Shown: positions 1 to 6,329 of the stretch, piece after piece
Layout of the letters: each line of letters starts with the position of its first letter
Numbering within the stretch: the first letter of the stretch is position 1
From: Pseudomonadota bacterium
Lineage (GTDB): Bacteria; Pseudomonadota; Alphaproteobacteria; Rhizobiales; Devosiaceae
Direction of reading: 5' to 3'
Length of the DNA stretch: 14,045 bases
NCBI GenBank assembly: GCA_023430705.1
Contig: JAEYZJ010000287.1
Location: 1 to 14,045 of the forward strand
Translations under genes and position numbers: made by a program
The notes under the pieces: generated by a model
Told to the model about the DNA's origin: nothing
Seen by the model: the letters and a program-made list of their open reading frames with translations, nothing else
Databases searched by the model: none

Positions 1-456
1 AACGACGGCTGCAAACGCCTCCGCAGCGATGATCGAGGCGGCGAGGCCGCCCTTCATGTCACAGGTGCCACGACCGTAGATCCTGCCGTCCCTGAGCTCG
101 CCACCGAACGGATCGAACGTCCAGCCGCGGCCCACTTCGACGACGTCGTGGTGCGAGTTGAAATGCACCGTCTCGCCGGAGCGAGGTCCCTCGCGCCGCG
201 CCACCACATTCCACCGCGGATACCGGTCGCTGTCACCCGGCTTGCCTTCGGCCCTAATCAGTTCAACAGCATAGCCGCTCTTTTTCAGGTGACGCTCAAG
301 GTATTCGCAGATCTCGAGATAGCAGTCGCCCGGCGGATTGATCGTGGGAATCCGGGTCAGATCCTGGGTCAGGGCGACGAGGTCGTCACGGCGGGAGTCG
401 ATTTCGGCAGCTAGTCGCGACTTCACGTCAGTCCCGGCGGTAACGGTGGTAATCAT
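1..456 (-). CDS. M20-family metallopeptidase (ArgE/DapE-like), N-terminal part
   Basis: The gene is cut by the left edge; the first 152 residues are visible. The reading frame matches the N-terminal catalytic half of the M20 family of zinc-dependent amidohydrolases, which includes acetylornithine deacetylase and succinyl-diaminopimelate desuccinylase. Seen: an SHHDVV block at residues 101-106 (His102 as metal ligand and Asp104 as the catalytic-site Asp of the H-x-D motif), GWTFDPFGG at 111-119, and DGRIYGRGTCDMKGG at 123-137, whose Asp133 is the metal-bridging residue of the family. N-terminal text such as RIPTINPPGD is also typical. No signal peptide is visible, so it is probably cytoplasmic. 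The substrate cannot be set from this half; arginine or lysine pathway use, or another N-acyl substrate, are all possible. The ATG at 456 has no clear ribosome binding site. It is divergent from the MTA/SAH nucleosidase. Confidence 0.88.
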   Translation of the reverse strand, partial: MITTVTAGTDVKSRLAAEIDSRRDDLVALTQDLTRIPTINPPGDCYLEICEYLERHLKKSGYAVELIRAEGKPGDSDRYPRWNVVARREGPRSGETVHFNSHHDVVEVGRGWTFDPFGGELRDGRIYGRGTCDMKGGLAASIIAAEAFAAVV

Positions 457-464
457 GGCGCGGC

Positions 465-493
465 AGGTTGTTGCGGCCGTGCGCACCTGTCAA
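465..493 (-). promoter_or_regulatory. possible promoter of the M20 peptidase gene
   Basis: On the minus strand a perfect TTGACA (488-493) is followed after 17 bases by CAACCT (465-470), a poor -10. Transcription would start only a base or two before the ATG at 456, which fits the absence of a ribosome binding site (leaderless mRNA). Based on consensus matching only. Confidence 0.3.
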
Positions 494-506
494 TGCATGT
501 CCTGGC

Positions 507-521
507 GACGGTCTCACCGTC
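507..521. repeat. 6-bp inverted repeat between divergent promoters
   Basis: GACGGT-CTC-ACCGTC is a perfect inverted repeat lying between the two candidate divergent promoters (minus -35 at 488-493, plus -35 at 527-532). The position would suit an operator. It is short, so chance is quite possible. Confidence 0.3.
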
Positions 522-526
522 CTGAC

Positions 527-555
527 TTGGCACGCAGCCGGGGTCGCGCAAGATT
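527..555 (+). promoter_or_regulatory. possible promoter of the MTA/SAH nucleosidase gene
   Basis: TTGGCA (527-532), 17-base spacer, AAGATT (550-555). This resembles the alphaproteobacterial housekeeping promoter and would start transcription near 562, about 20 bases before the ATG at 583. Based on consensus matching only. Confidence 0.35.
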
Positions 556-582
556 GCCGGGCCATTGACTCAGGATTCGCCG

Positions 583-1218
583 ATGTCCCTCGCCGCCCGC
601 CACCCCGGTTCAGCCGGCATCCTCTACGTCATGGCGCTCGACAACGAATATGGCCCGCATCTCCGGTCGCGCATCAACCCGCTGATGACGGGCGTTGGAC
701 CGGTGGAGGCAGCGATGGTGGTGACGCACGCTCTCGCACGGCTGGAGCACCAAGGCAGGCTTCCTGCCCTCGTCGTTTCGCTGGGCTCGGCAGGATCTGC
801 CCGGATCGAACAGACAGGGGTCTATCAGGCGACATCGGTGAGCTATCGGGACATGGATGCGTCGGCGCTCGGCTTCGCGCCGGGCATCACGCCGCTTCTC
901 GACCAGCCCGCCGTCATTCCGCTCGGACCGTTCGTGCCAGGAGTTGCCCGCGCGACGCTATCGACCGGCGCCAATGTGGTCTCCGGCCTCGCATATGGCA
1001 GCATCGAAGCAGAGATGGTGGACATGGAGACCTATGCTGTCCTGCGCGCCTGCCAGCGGTTCCGGGGCCCCCTGGTGGCGCTGCGCGGCATCTCGGACGG
1101 CGACGGGGAACTCGGTCATCTCGACGACTGGAAGCGCTACCTGCACATCGTCGACGAGAAGCTGGCGCACGCCGTCGACCTGCTCGAGGCCGCAATCGCC
1201 AAGGGCACGCTGGCGTAG
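583..1218 (+). CDS. 5'-methylthioadenosine/S-adenosylhomocysteine nucleosidase
   Basis: 211-residue protein of the purine nucleoside phosphorylase (PNP/UDP) superfamily. The family cleaves adenine from methylthioadenosine and S-adenosylhomocysteine, cytoplasmic by-products of polyamine synthesis and methylation. The usual MTAN catalytic set is present: Glu22 in ALDNEYG, Glu149 in MVDMET (ribose binding), and Asp172 in RGISDGDGE (adenine N7 protonation). Glycine-rich MTGVGP (35-40) and VVSLGSAGS (64-72) form the usual phosphorylase-fold loops. I chose the ATG at 583; an in-frame TTG at 565 would add six residues, and neither start has a good ribosome binding site. The stop codon abuts the stop codon of the convergent membrane-protein gene with no base between. 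A relaxed nucleoside specificity cannot be excluded. The gene could be called mtnN, but the family assignment is surer than the name. Confidence 0.88.
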   Translation: MSLAARHPGSAGILYVMALDNEYGPHLRSRINPLMTGVGPVEAAMVVTHALARLEHQGRLPALVVSLGSAGSARIEQTGVYQATSVSYRDMDASALGFAPGITPLLDQPAVIPLGPFVPGVARATLSTGANVVSGLAYGSIEAEMVDMETYAVLRACQRFRGPLVALRGISDGDGELGHLDDWKRYLHIVDEKLAHAVDLLEAAIAKGTLA

Positions 1219-1533
1219 TCAGCCGTCCTTGCCATTGCGGCGGCTACGGCGCCATCCGGTCCACTTCCGCTGCACCCAGAAGCTCAGCCGGTTCAGCGGG
1301 CCTTGCAGGAACGGCAGGTCGATGGCGATCAGGAACAGCCCGAGCGGCAACATCCACGCGCCCAGCACGGGCAGGAAGCTGAAGATGCCGCCGAGGATGA
1401 GCAGCACGCCCAGCGGAATCCGCACGAGCCGCGATGATGGCCGGCGGATCCAGCTCAGGAACCCGTTGGTGGCGGGCACGGCCCGGCCGATGCGGTCGAA
1501 CTGCCGGTGGAGCCTCGCTTCTTCCTTGGTCAT
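1219..1533 (-). CDS. small PGPGW-like membrane protein, function unknown
   Basis: 104 residues. A basic amphipathic N-terminus (1-38) is followed by two hydrophobic segments, about 39-54 and 58-75, joined by a short turn (FLPVLGAW), and a strongly basic tail (RKWTGWRRSRRNGK). This resembles the small transmembrane proteins of the PGPGW family, whose two helices flank a Pro/Gly turn; here the signature reads PVLGAWMLPLG, so the match is loose. No enzymatic motif is present. AGGAG sits six bases before the ATG at 1533, which supports the start. It is convergent with the MTA/SAH nucleosidase (stop codons abut) and divergent from the DUF2189 gene. The inner-membrane location is inferred from hydrophobicity; the role is unknown. 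Confidence 0.75.
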   Translation of the reverse strand: MTKEEARLHRQFDRIGRAVPATNGFLSWIRRPSSRLVRIPLGVLLILGGIFSFLPVLGAWMLPLGLFLIAIDLPFLQGPLNRLSFWVQRKWTGWRRSRRNGKDG

Positions 1534-1705
1534 TGCCGCTCCTGTACTACGTTCCTGCGCATTTCGGGGATCGGTCCCCCGGGTTCAACCCCCGCCGCCC
1601 ACAGCTGGGGCCTTGAAATCGCGTCCTCGCCTCACGGTAACGTCGCCAGAACGGCGCCCTTCGACATGGGGCGCGAACAGCGCTACAGTGACGCTACGAC
1701 GCAGA

Positions 1706-1718
1706 GGCGGTTACCGCC
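1706..1718. repeat. short palindrome upstream of the DUF2189 gene
   Basis: GGCGG-TTA-CCGCC, a 5-bp perfect inverted repeat 56 bases before the DUF2189 start, within the 240-bp divergent region 1534-1773. It might be an operator. I see no convincing -35/-10 pair there and no other structured element. Confidence 0.25.
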
Positions 1719-1773
1719 CGGCGTTACGACGCCCCGCGGCGACTTTCAGCCTCCCGATCGGAAGGAGGATGGA

Positions 1774-2598
1774 ATGGGCAGCTTTCACGTGCTTACGAAT
1801 GCAGGGGAACGCCTCGACATGCCGCAGGTCCGTACCATCGGGCTCGCGGACCTTGTGGACGCGTTGCGGCGCGGCTGGCAGGACTTCTGGGAGCGGCCAT
1901 CGCATCTCGCCTTTCTCGGCCTGATCTATCCGCTCTGCGGCGCGATACTCGCCGTCTGGACGTCGGGCAACAACTCCTGGCCACTGCTCTTCCCACTCGT
2001 CTCGGGCTTTGCCCTGGTGGGTCCGTTCCTCGCGTTGCCGATCTACGAGATGAGCAGACGCGAGGAGCTGGGGCTCGACACGCACTGGCGGGCGGCCTTC
2101 GATGTCTTCCGCACCCCCGCCTTTGCCTCGATCGCCGCACTTGGCGTGATGATGCTGATTGCCTTCACCGTCTGGCTGATGGTGGCCCAGTTCATCTACG
2201 AGGCGCATTTCGGTCCCGGCTCGCCCCCGACCTTCGCGGCCTTCCTCAACGAGGTGGTCAGCTCGCCACAGGGCAGCTCACTGATGATCTGGGGCAACCT
2301 CATCGGCTTCCTGTTTGCGGCCGGCATCCTCGCCAGCATGGTGGTATCCATCCCCCTGCTTCTGGACCGGGACGTGGGCGCCGCGGTCGCGGTGATCACC
2401 TCCCTGCGCGTCACGCTGAAGAACCCCGTCACCATCGCGATCTGGGGGCTGATGGTCGCGGCGCTGCTGGTACTGGGGGCCATCCCACTCCTCGTCGGTC
2501 TCGCCATTGTGGTGCCCGTCCTCGGTCATGCAACCTGGCACCTTTATCGCAAGGCGATAGTGCCGTTGGACGGTACGCCTTCGTTAACAGCTCGTTAA
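1774..2598 (+). CDS. DUF2189 multi-pass membrane protein
   Basis: 274 residues matching the DUF2189 family of predicted inner-membrane proteins, with no known function. An N-terminal cytoplasmic stretch (1-44, including the family-like DALRRGWQDFWERPSH at 29-44) is followed by hydrophobic segments at about 45-62, 69-92, 117-142, 172-198 and 217-252. The last may be two helices. ALPIYEMSRREELG (87-100) and RAAFDVFRTP between the second and third segments are also characteristic. The start at 1774 is set by AAGGAGG at 1762-1768; the reading frame is open upstream but has no comparable ribosome binding site. The TAA stop (2596-2598) lies inside a perfect CtrA-type box. No catalytic motif is seen. 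It is followed on the same strand by two more envelope-related genes, each with its own leader. Confidence 0.85.
   Translation: MGSFHVLTNAGERLDMPQVRTIGLADLVDALRRGWQDFWERPSHLAFLGLIYPLCGAILAVWTSGNNSWPLLFPLVSGFALVGPFLALPIYEMSRREELGLDTHWRAAFDVFRTPAFASIAALGVMMLIAFTVWLMVAQFIYEAHFGPGSPPTFAAFLNEVVSSPQGSSLMIWGNLIGFLFAAGILASMVVSIPLLLDRDVGAAVAVITSLRVTLKNPVTIAIWGLMVAALLVLGAIPLLVGLAIVVPVLGHATWHLYRKAIVPLDGTPSLTAR
2584..2598 (+). promoter_or_regulatory. perfect TTAA-N7-TTAA box (CtrA-type)
   Basis: TTAA (2584-2587), seven bases, TTAA (2595-2598). This matches the full consensus bound by the alphaproteobacterial cell-cycle regulator CtrA. It overlaps the last codons of the DUF2189 gene and lies about 140 bases upstream of the small membrane-anchored protein gene. 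In 64%-type GC DNA an exact match is unlikely by chance in a window this size (rough composition estimate about 1-2%). No good -10 is seen at the expected distance. Confidence 0.5.
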
Positions 2599-2631
2599 CA
2601 AACTCGGTGCAACCTGAGCGGGCTTAAGTAG

Positions 2632-2668
2632 AGGGCAGGACATTGTCACCGGCCGGTGACCCTGCCCT
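2632..2668. repeat. strong hairpin with 16-bp perfect palindrome
   Basis: AGGGCAGG (2632-2639), a 5-base bulge, the palindrome GTCACCGGCCGGTGAC (2645-2660), then CCTGCCCT (2661-2668) pairing with the first arm. No T-run follows, so it is not a standard intrinsic terminator. It lies in the leader of the gene starting at 2737 and could be a mRNA hairpin, an mRNA 3' end stabiliser for the DUF2189 gene, or a dimeric protein's operator. Confidence 0.6.
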
Positions 2669-2736
2669 CGACCAGTATTCGGAACCCCTGAAATCCCCGG
2701 CGCGTTAGGTTCTCCGCAACATCGGAGGATCACCCC

Positions 2737-3069
2737 ATGGCCCATTCCCGCGGTTTCGACCTGTCCCGTATCACCGATGACGCGCAGGACCGGTTTGGCC
2801 GGCAGTTCGCAGGGCTGGCTCGCGACATGCGGCACTTCTCCGACAGCCTCTCGCGCTACGCCGACAATACCCGCCACGACATCGGCCACGTCGCCCACGA
2901 CTTCGTGGACGAAGCGTGGGAACAGGGGCGCGTGGCGGCCCACGCCCTCGGCAAGCAGGCCCGCAAGGCCGGCCGGGCGGTACGCCGCGACCCGGTTCCC
3001 GCCGCGGTCGCACTGATCGGGCTTGCCTGCCTCGTCAGCCTCGTCGCCACCTCGACCCATCGGCGCTGA
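2737..3069 (+). CDS. small membrane-anchored ElaB/DUF883-like protein
   Basis: 110 residues. Residues 1-86 are charged, histidine-rich and predicted helical (RFGRQFAGLARDM, RYADNTRHD). A single hydrophobic segment follows at about 87-105 (PVPAAVALIGLACLVSLVA), then a basic end, THRR. This matches the layout of ElaB/YqjD (DUF883) C-tail-anchored proteins, which in E. coli sit in the inner membrane and have been linked to ribosome binding in stationary phase; the sequence match is loose, so the function is not transferred. GGAGG at 2724-2728 sets the start. It has its own leader with a strong hairpin and a CtrA-type box upstream, and is followed by the SleB-like lipoprotein gene after 97 bases. 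Confidence 0.75.
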   Translation: MAHSRGFDLSRITDDAQDRFGRQFAGLARDMRHFSDSLSRYADNTRHDIGHVAHDFVDEAWEQGRVAAHALGKQARKAGRAVRRDPVPAAVALIGLACLVSLVATSTHRR

Positions 3070-3074
3070 CATCC

Positions 3075-3089
3075 TCAACGCAGTCTTAA
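3075..3089 (+). promoter_or_regulatory. one-mismatch CtrA-like box before the SleB-like gene
   Basis: TCAA (3075-3078), seven bases, TTAA (3086-3089): one mismatch from the TTAA-N7-TTAA consensus, placed 78 bases before the lipoprotein gene start. A single one-mismatch site is weak by itself; it gains weight from the perfect box 490 bases upstream. Confidence 0.3.
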
Positions 3090-3107
3090 CTTCGGTGCGC
3101 GCATTCT

Positions 3108-3139
3108 AGGGAGCGCGGGCGGCGTCAGCCCGGCTCCCT
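3108..3139 (+). terminator. 12-bp hairpin between two envelope genes
   Basis: AGGGAGC (3108-3114) and CGGGC (3116-3120) pair with GCCCG (3128-3132) and GCTCCCT (3133-3139), with one bulged G and a 7-base loop. GGTTGTATCTG follows, only moderately T-rich. It could end the transcript of the small membrane-anchored protein (stop at 3069) or be a leader hairpin of the SleB-like gene. It may be attenuating if transcription continues. Confidence 0.45.
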
Positions 3140-3166
3140 GGTTGTATCTGCGTACTGGAGTCATCG

Positions 3167-3661
3167 TTGGCCGGATCCCTCAAGCTGCTGCTTGCGGCAC
3201 CGTTGCTCGTGAGCCTGGCAGGCTGCGCTACCTTCTCCCCGTTTGGCCTCTCGTCGCGCGACTGCCTGGCGCGCGCGATGTACTTCGAGTCGAACCGCTC
3301 GAGCGAGGACGGCATGCTCGCCGTCGGCACGGTGGTGATGAACCGCGTCGCGGACAAGAAGTACCCGCAGTCGGTCTGCGGCGTGGTGGGCCAGAAGAAC
3401 CAGTTCGCGCCCGGCGTCCTGAGCAAGCCCATGAGAGAGAAGCGCTCGGCCGCGCTCGCCTATTCGGTCGCCGATCGCGTGCTGCGCGGCGACCGGCATC
3501 CGACGCTGGGCACCAACGTCAAGCACTTCCACACGGCCGGACACCGCTTCACGTACAACAACATGTACTATGTGCTCGAAGCGGGCGGGAACAACTTCTA
3601 CGAGAAGCTGAAGGCCGGAACCTTCAGCAACGATCCGTTTGCCGCACTCGCCTACTGGTGA
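3167..3661 (+). CDS. SleB-like cell-wall hydrolase, lipoprotein
   Basis: 164 residues. Residues 1-20 form a lipoprotein signal ending in the lipobox LAGC, so Cys20 would be lipidated and the enzyme would act in the periplasm from a membrane anchor. The rest matches the SleB/Hydrolase_2 peptidoglycan hydrolase domain: CLARAMYFESNRSSEDGMLAVGTVVMNRV (33-61, Glu41 at the expected catalytic position), YPQSVCGVVGQKNQF (66-80) and VKHFHTAGHRF followed by NNFY near the C-terminus. The family cleaves the glycan strand (lytic transglycosylase type) and in non-sporing alphaproteobacteria serves in wall remodelling. The start is TTG at 3167, supported by GGAG six bases upstream and by the signal peptide beginning there. 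It is convergent with the exoD-like gene with only three bases between stops. Confidence 0.9.
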   Translation: MAGSLKLLLAAPLLVSLAGCATFSPFGLSSRDCLARAMYFESNRSSEDGMLAVGTVVMNRVADKKYPQSVCGVVGQKNQFAPGVLSKPMREKRSAALAYSVADRVLRGDRHPTLGTNVKHFHTAGHRFTYNNMYYVLEAGGNNFYEKLKAGTFSNDPFAALAYW

Positions 3662-3664
3662 CCG

Positions 3665-4360
3665 TCAGACAGCCGGTATCGGGGGGATCGGCGGCGGCGG
3701 AGCGCCGAGGCCGAAGAAGCTGATGACCACCCCGATCGCCCAGGTGATGAGCACCCAGTAGATGGCCGCGACGACGATCGTCGAGACGATGCCGACCAGC
3801 ACGCCGATGACGATCCAGATGCCGTCGCGCTCGAGCAGACCGAGCGCGATGATGCAGATCGCGACCGAGGGAGCCATGTTGGCACCGGGGATCGGCAGCA
3901 GCACCATCAGCGACATGAAGAAGGCGATGAAGCCGGCGACGTAGACCGCGGGGCGGCGTGCCAGGAACTCGAAGCGCGGCTTCATGATGCTTTCGGCGCG
4001 CGCCAGCCAGGGGGACGCAGCCCGCATCACACGGTGGAAGTCGACCCGGCTCAGCGAGCGGTCGGTGATGATCTTGGGCAGCCAGGCATTCATGCCCAGC
4101 ATCAGTTGCGCGCTCAGAAACACGAGCGGCGCCCCGACCACCGCGGACACGCCTGGCGGCATGGGCAAGGCCGTGATGATCGCGAAGATGAACATGAGCG
4201 CGCCAAGCGCCCGTCGCTTCAGCGCCTCTAGCAGATCGCCGATCGAAATCCGGTCCCGGTCCTCGGCTTCGGCAATCGCCATCAGAATGGCCGAGAGGCG
4301 GTCTGCGCCCTCGGCCCTGTCTACCCTGGAAAGGTCGATCTCAACGTGGTGCTCTGTCAT
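3665..4360 (-). CDS. ExoD-family membrane protein
   Basis: 231 residues of the ExoD family, named from a Rhizobium gene needed for normal exopolysaccharide production and nodule invasion; the molecular activity is not known. After a charged N-terminus (1-50) come hydrophobic segments at about 51-66, 72-90, 139-158, 162-176 and 183-217. Two related signatures typical of the family are seen: ALPMPPGVSAVVGAPLVFLSAQ (64-85) and LLPIPGANMAPSVAICIIALGLLERDG (154-180). The C-terminus is proline-rich (PPPPIPPIP). An in-frame stop lies just upstream of the ATG at 4360, so this is the first possible start; no clear ribosome binding site is seen. It lies 52 bases after the DUF2076 gene on the same strand and may be cotranscribed with it. 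Confidence 0.88.
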   Translation of the reverse strand: MTEHHVEIDLSRVDRAEGADRLSAILMAIAEAEDRDRISIGDLLEALKRRALGALMFIFAIITALPMPPGVSAVVGAPLVFLSAQLMLGMNAWLPKIITDRSLSRVDFHRVMRAASPWLARAESIMKPRFEFLARRPAVYVAGFIAFFMSLMVLLPIPGANMAPSVAICIIALGLLERDGIWIVIGVLVGIVSTIVVAAIYWVLITWAIGVVISFFGLGAPPPPIPPIPAV

Positions 4361-4412
4361 CGGCCGGGATCATGCAGCGATTCCGTGACAGGGCAAGCAA
4401 TTCCGGTGGCGA

Positions 4413-4994
4413 CTAGAAGTCGCCTCCGAAATCGAAACCATCGCCACCGCCCAAATCGCCCCAATCCCCGCCGGAATCCGCCCCATCGGCGGCATCGTGG
4501 CCCTGGTCGTCGTGACTGACATTGTCGTTACCGGCGGCATCATCGGATGTCTGAGCATTGCTGCCGGCCTCGGACGCCTGCGCGCCGCCGGCCCCGAACA
4601 ACGATCCGATAGCGCTGCCGAGCAGCACGCCGCCGGCGACACCGAGTGCCGTCTGCATCGCGCCACCGAGGAAACCACCGCCACCGAAGCCGCCGGCGTT
4701 GCCGCGCTGCCGCGCGTCGGACGCCTCGTCCCCGCGGTCCCACGGGCTGCGCTGGCGCTGTTCGCGCTGTGCGAGCTGGCTCTCCAGTTCGCGGATGCGG
4801 GCGTCAGCCGCTTCCAGCCCCTGCTGCTGCACCACGATCGTCTGCGCCATGTAGTAGGGCGCGCTCGGTTGGCGAGCGATCTCGGAACGGATCAGATCCT
4901 CGGCTTCGCGGTCGCGCTCGGGGCCCCGGCGCTCGGCTTCCGCCAGGCGGTCGAACAGGCCTTGGATAGCGCGGCGGTCATCGGGGTTAAGCAT
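4413..4994 (-). CDS. DUF2076 family protein
   Basis: 193 residues matching DUF2076, a proteobacterial family of unknown function. An N-terminal helical region (MLNPDDRRAIQGLFDRLAEAE, 1-21; SAPYYMAQTIVVQQQGLEAA, 44-63) runs into a coiled coil (about 56-83). A Gly/Ala-rich, weakly hydrophobic stretch (101-138, GGFGGGGFLGGAMQTALGVAGG and on) follows, then a very acidic Gly/Asp tail (150-193). AQTIVVQQQ is a hallmark of the family. The start at 4994 is supported by GGGAG seven bases upstream. The upstream leader can form a hairpin that includes this GGG. It lies divergent from the molybdoenzyme gene and just upstream of the exoD-like gene. The Gly-rich stretch may be a membrane hairpin; this is inference. 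Confidence 0.88.
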   Translation of the reverse strand: MLNPDDRRAIQGLFDRLAEAERRGPERDREAEDLIRSEIARQPSAPYYMAQTIVVQQQGLEAADARIRELESQLAQREQRQRSPWDRGDEASDARQRGNAGGFGGGGFLGGAMQTALGVAGGVLLGSAIGSLFGAGGAQASEAGSNAQTSDDAAGNDNVSHDDQGHDAADGADSGGDWGDLGGGDGFDFGGDF

Positions 4995-5003
4995 GCGGGT
5001 TCT

Positions 5004-5035
5004 CCCAGTGTCGAACGTCTGACCCCACACTTGGG
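5004..5035 (-). promoter_or_regulatory. leader hairpin overlapping the DUF2076 ribosome binding site
   Basis: In the minus-strand mRNA, CCCAAGTGT (5027-5035) pairs with ACACTGGG (5004-5011) with one bulged A and a 15-base loop. The GGG of the second arm is part of the GGGAG ribosome binding site, so the helix would partly hide it. Only eight pairs, so possibly chance. Confidence 0.3.
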
Positions 5036-5110
5036 AACGCTTCCCCGCCGCAGCAATGGATGCGCCTGGCAAAATCGGACATGCAGCCGCCTCAACGGCG
5101 AGCATCCCCA

Positions 5111-5116
5111 TTGACA
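5111..5116 (+). promoter_or_regulatory. isolated perfect -35 hexamer before the molybdoenzyme gene
   Basis: TTGACA stands 50 bases before the start at 5166. The hexamer 17 bases downstream is AAGCTC, which is not a good -10, so the promoter is doubtful. Confidence 0.22.
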
Positions 5117-5165
5117 TGCCCGACCCATCGCGCAAGCTCGACGGGCACTCTGAGCGAGGTTCCTC

Positions 5166-5822
5166 ATGTCCGACGACGACCTCCCCGACGACAGCAAGCT
5201 CACCCGCACCAAGTCCCGCTGGGCAGAACTGGGCAAGTTTCTCACCGGCCAGCACTCGAGGCCCGAGGATGCCAGGCTGCCGCCGGGCCAGCACCTGGTG
5301 AAGAACTGGCCGGTGCTGGACCTGGGGCAGACGCCGAACGTGCCAAAGGAAGTCTGGCGACTCGAGATAGTCGGCGAGGTGGAGCATCCGCAGACCTGGA
5401 GCTTTGACGACCTGCTGCGCCAGCCCCAGGTGGAAAAACTGAACGATATCCACTGCGTGACCAGTTGGTCACGCTACGACAACCACTGGAAGGGCGTCAC
5501 CACGCACCAGTTGATGGATGTGGTGGGGGTCAAGCCAGGAGCACGGCACGTGCTCTTCACATCGAACGACGGCTACACGACCAACATGGCCATTGAGGAC
5601 TTTGCCTCCTCCGAAGCGCTCATCGCCCACAGCTGGGAGAACGAGCCGCTGACCCGCGACCATGGCGGTCCGGTGCGGCTGGTCGTGCCGCACCTCTATT
5701 TCTGGAAGAGCCCGAAATGGCTCCGCAGGATCGAGTTCGCCGAACGTGACCACCGCGGCTTCTGGGAAGTCCGCGGCTATCACAACCACGCCGATCCATG
5801 GAAGGAAGAGCGCTACTCCTGA
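5166..5822 (+). CDS. YuiH-like sulfite-oxidase-fold molybdopterin oxidoreductase
   Basis: 218 residues of the oxidoreductase molybdopterin-binding (sulfite oxidase) fold. KNWPVLDLG (46-54) and LEIVGEVEHPQTWSFDDLL (66-84) open the domain. DIHCVTSWSRYDNHWKGV (94-111) carries Cys97, the expected molybdenum thiolate ligand. HGGPVRLVVPHLYFWKSPKWLRRIEF (166-191) and GFWEVRGYHNHADPWKEERY (198-217) are the hallmark end of the YuiH subgroup. There is no Tat signal, no heme domain and no dimerisation domain, so it is a short cytoplasmic form, unlike the exported MsrP or SorA enzymes. Substrate and electron partner are unknown. GAGG six bases before the ATG supports the start. It is divergent from the DUF2076 gene and convergent with the DUF1993 gene, three bases between stops. 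Confidence 0.9.
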   Translation: MSDDDLPDDSKLTRTKSRWAELGKFLTGQHSRPEDARLPPGQHLVKNWPVLDLGQTPNVPKEVWRLEIVGEVEHPQTWSFDDLLRQPQVEKLNDIHCVTSWSRYDNHWKGVTTHQLMDVVGVKPGARHVLFTSNDGYTTNMAIEDFASSEALIAHSWENEPLTRDHGGPVRLVVPHLYFWKSPKWLRRIEFAERDHRGFWEVRGYHNHADPWKEERYS

Positions 5823-5825
5823 GCC

Positions 5826-6329
5826 CTACGAGCCGAGGAAGTCACGCTTGCCGATCGGCACGCCGTTATGACGCAGCAGCGCATAGGCGGTGGTGAGGTG
5901 GAAGAATATCTGCGGAATGGCGTTGAGCGTGATGTGCTCGACCGCGGGGAACTGCTTGTCCTCGCCGCGAACCTTGAGCGTGACCATCCGGTCTTCGCTG
6001 CCCTCGAGATCGGCTTCCGTAAAGCCGGAAACGAAATCGAGTCCTTTCCGGACGCGTTCCCGCAGGTCCGCCAGCGTCACCTCGTTGTCCGTCCAGCTCG
6101 GGGCCTCGCGGCCGGTCAGCCGGCTGAGAGCGAACTTCATGCGGTCGGTGGTCGACTGGACCTGGAAGGTCAGGGGCAGCATGTCCGGCGCAAGCCGGGC
6201 CTGGCCCAGCACCTCGGGCTTGATTCCGCGTTCGGCCGCGAACTTCTCGGCCGTGGCCAACACTGCGTCCAGGTTGTGGAGATAGCGCGTGAACACCGGA
6301 ACGGTGATCGCGTACATCGAAATCGACAT
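5826..6329 (-). CDS. DUF1993 (DinB-like fold) protein
   Basis: 167 residues matching DUF1993, small soluble proteins of the DinB/YfiT-like four-helix fold. SMYAITVPVFTRYLHNLDAVLATAEKFA (4-31) is the family opening. LAPDMLPLTFQVQSTTDRMKFALSRLTG (46-73) and the closing PQIFFHLTTAYALLRHNGVPIGKRDFLG (139-166) are also characteristic. Members have a histidine near each helix bundle end, and His18, His132 and His144 are present, but metal binding is not shown. The function is unknown; a thiol-transferase or stress role as in other DinB-fold proteins is only a guess. The ATG at 6329 is preferred over the adjacent TTG at 6332 because AGGAA precedes it at a better distance. Convergent with the molybdoenzyme gene. 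Confidence 0.87.
   Translation of the reverse strand: MSISMYAITVPVFTRYLHNLDAVLATAEKFAAERGIKPEVLGQARLAPDMLPLTFQVQSTTDRMKFALSRLTGREAPSWTDNEVTLADLRERVRKGLDFVSGFTEADLEGSEDRMVTLKVRGEDKQFPAVEHITLNAIPQIFFHLTTAYALLRHNGVPIGKRDFLGS

Noticed and set aside
468..1382. 304-codon plus-strand frame over the MTA/SAH nucleosidase
   Set aside because: Arg/Gly/Ala-rich shadow of the nucleosidase in a different frame; no start signal and no family match.
1566..1600. tRNA T-arm-like text (GGGTTCAACCCCCG) after a GGGGA-TCGG-TCCCC hairpin
   Set aside because: There is no anticodon arm, D-arm or acceptor stem, and upstream bases are the start of the small membrane-protein gene. Not a tRNA, and no integrase is nearby to suggest an attachment site.
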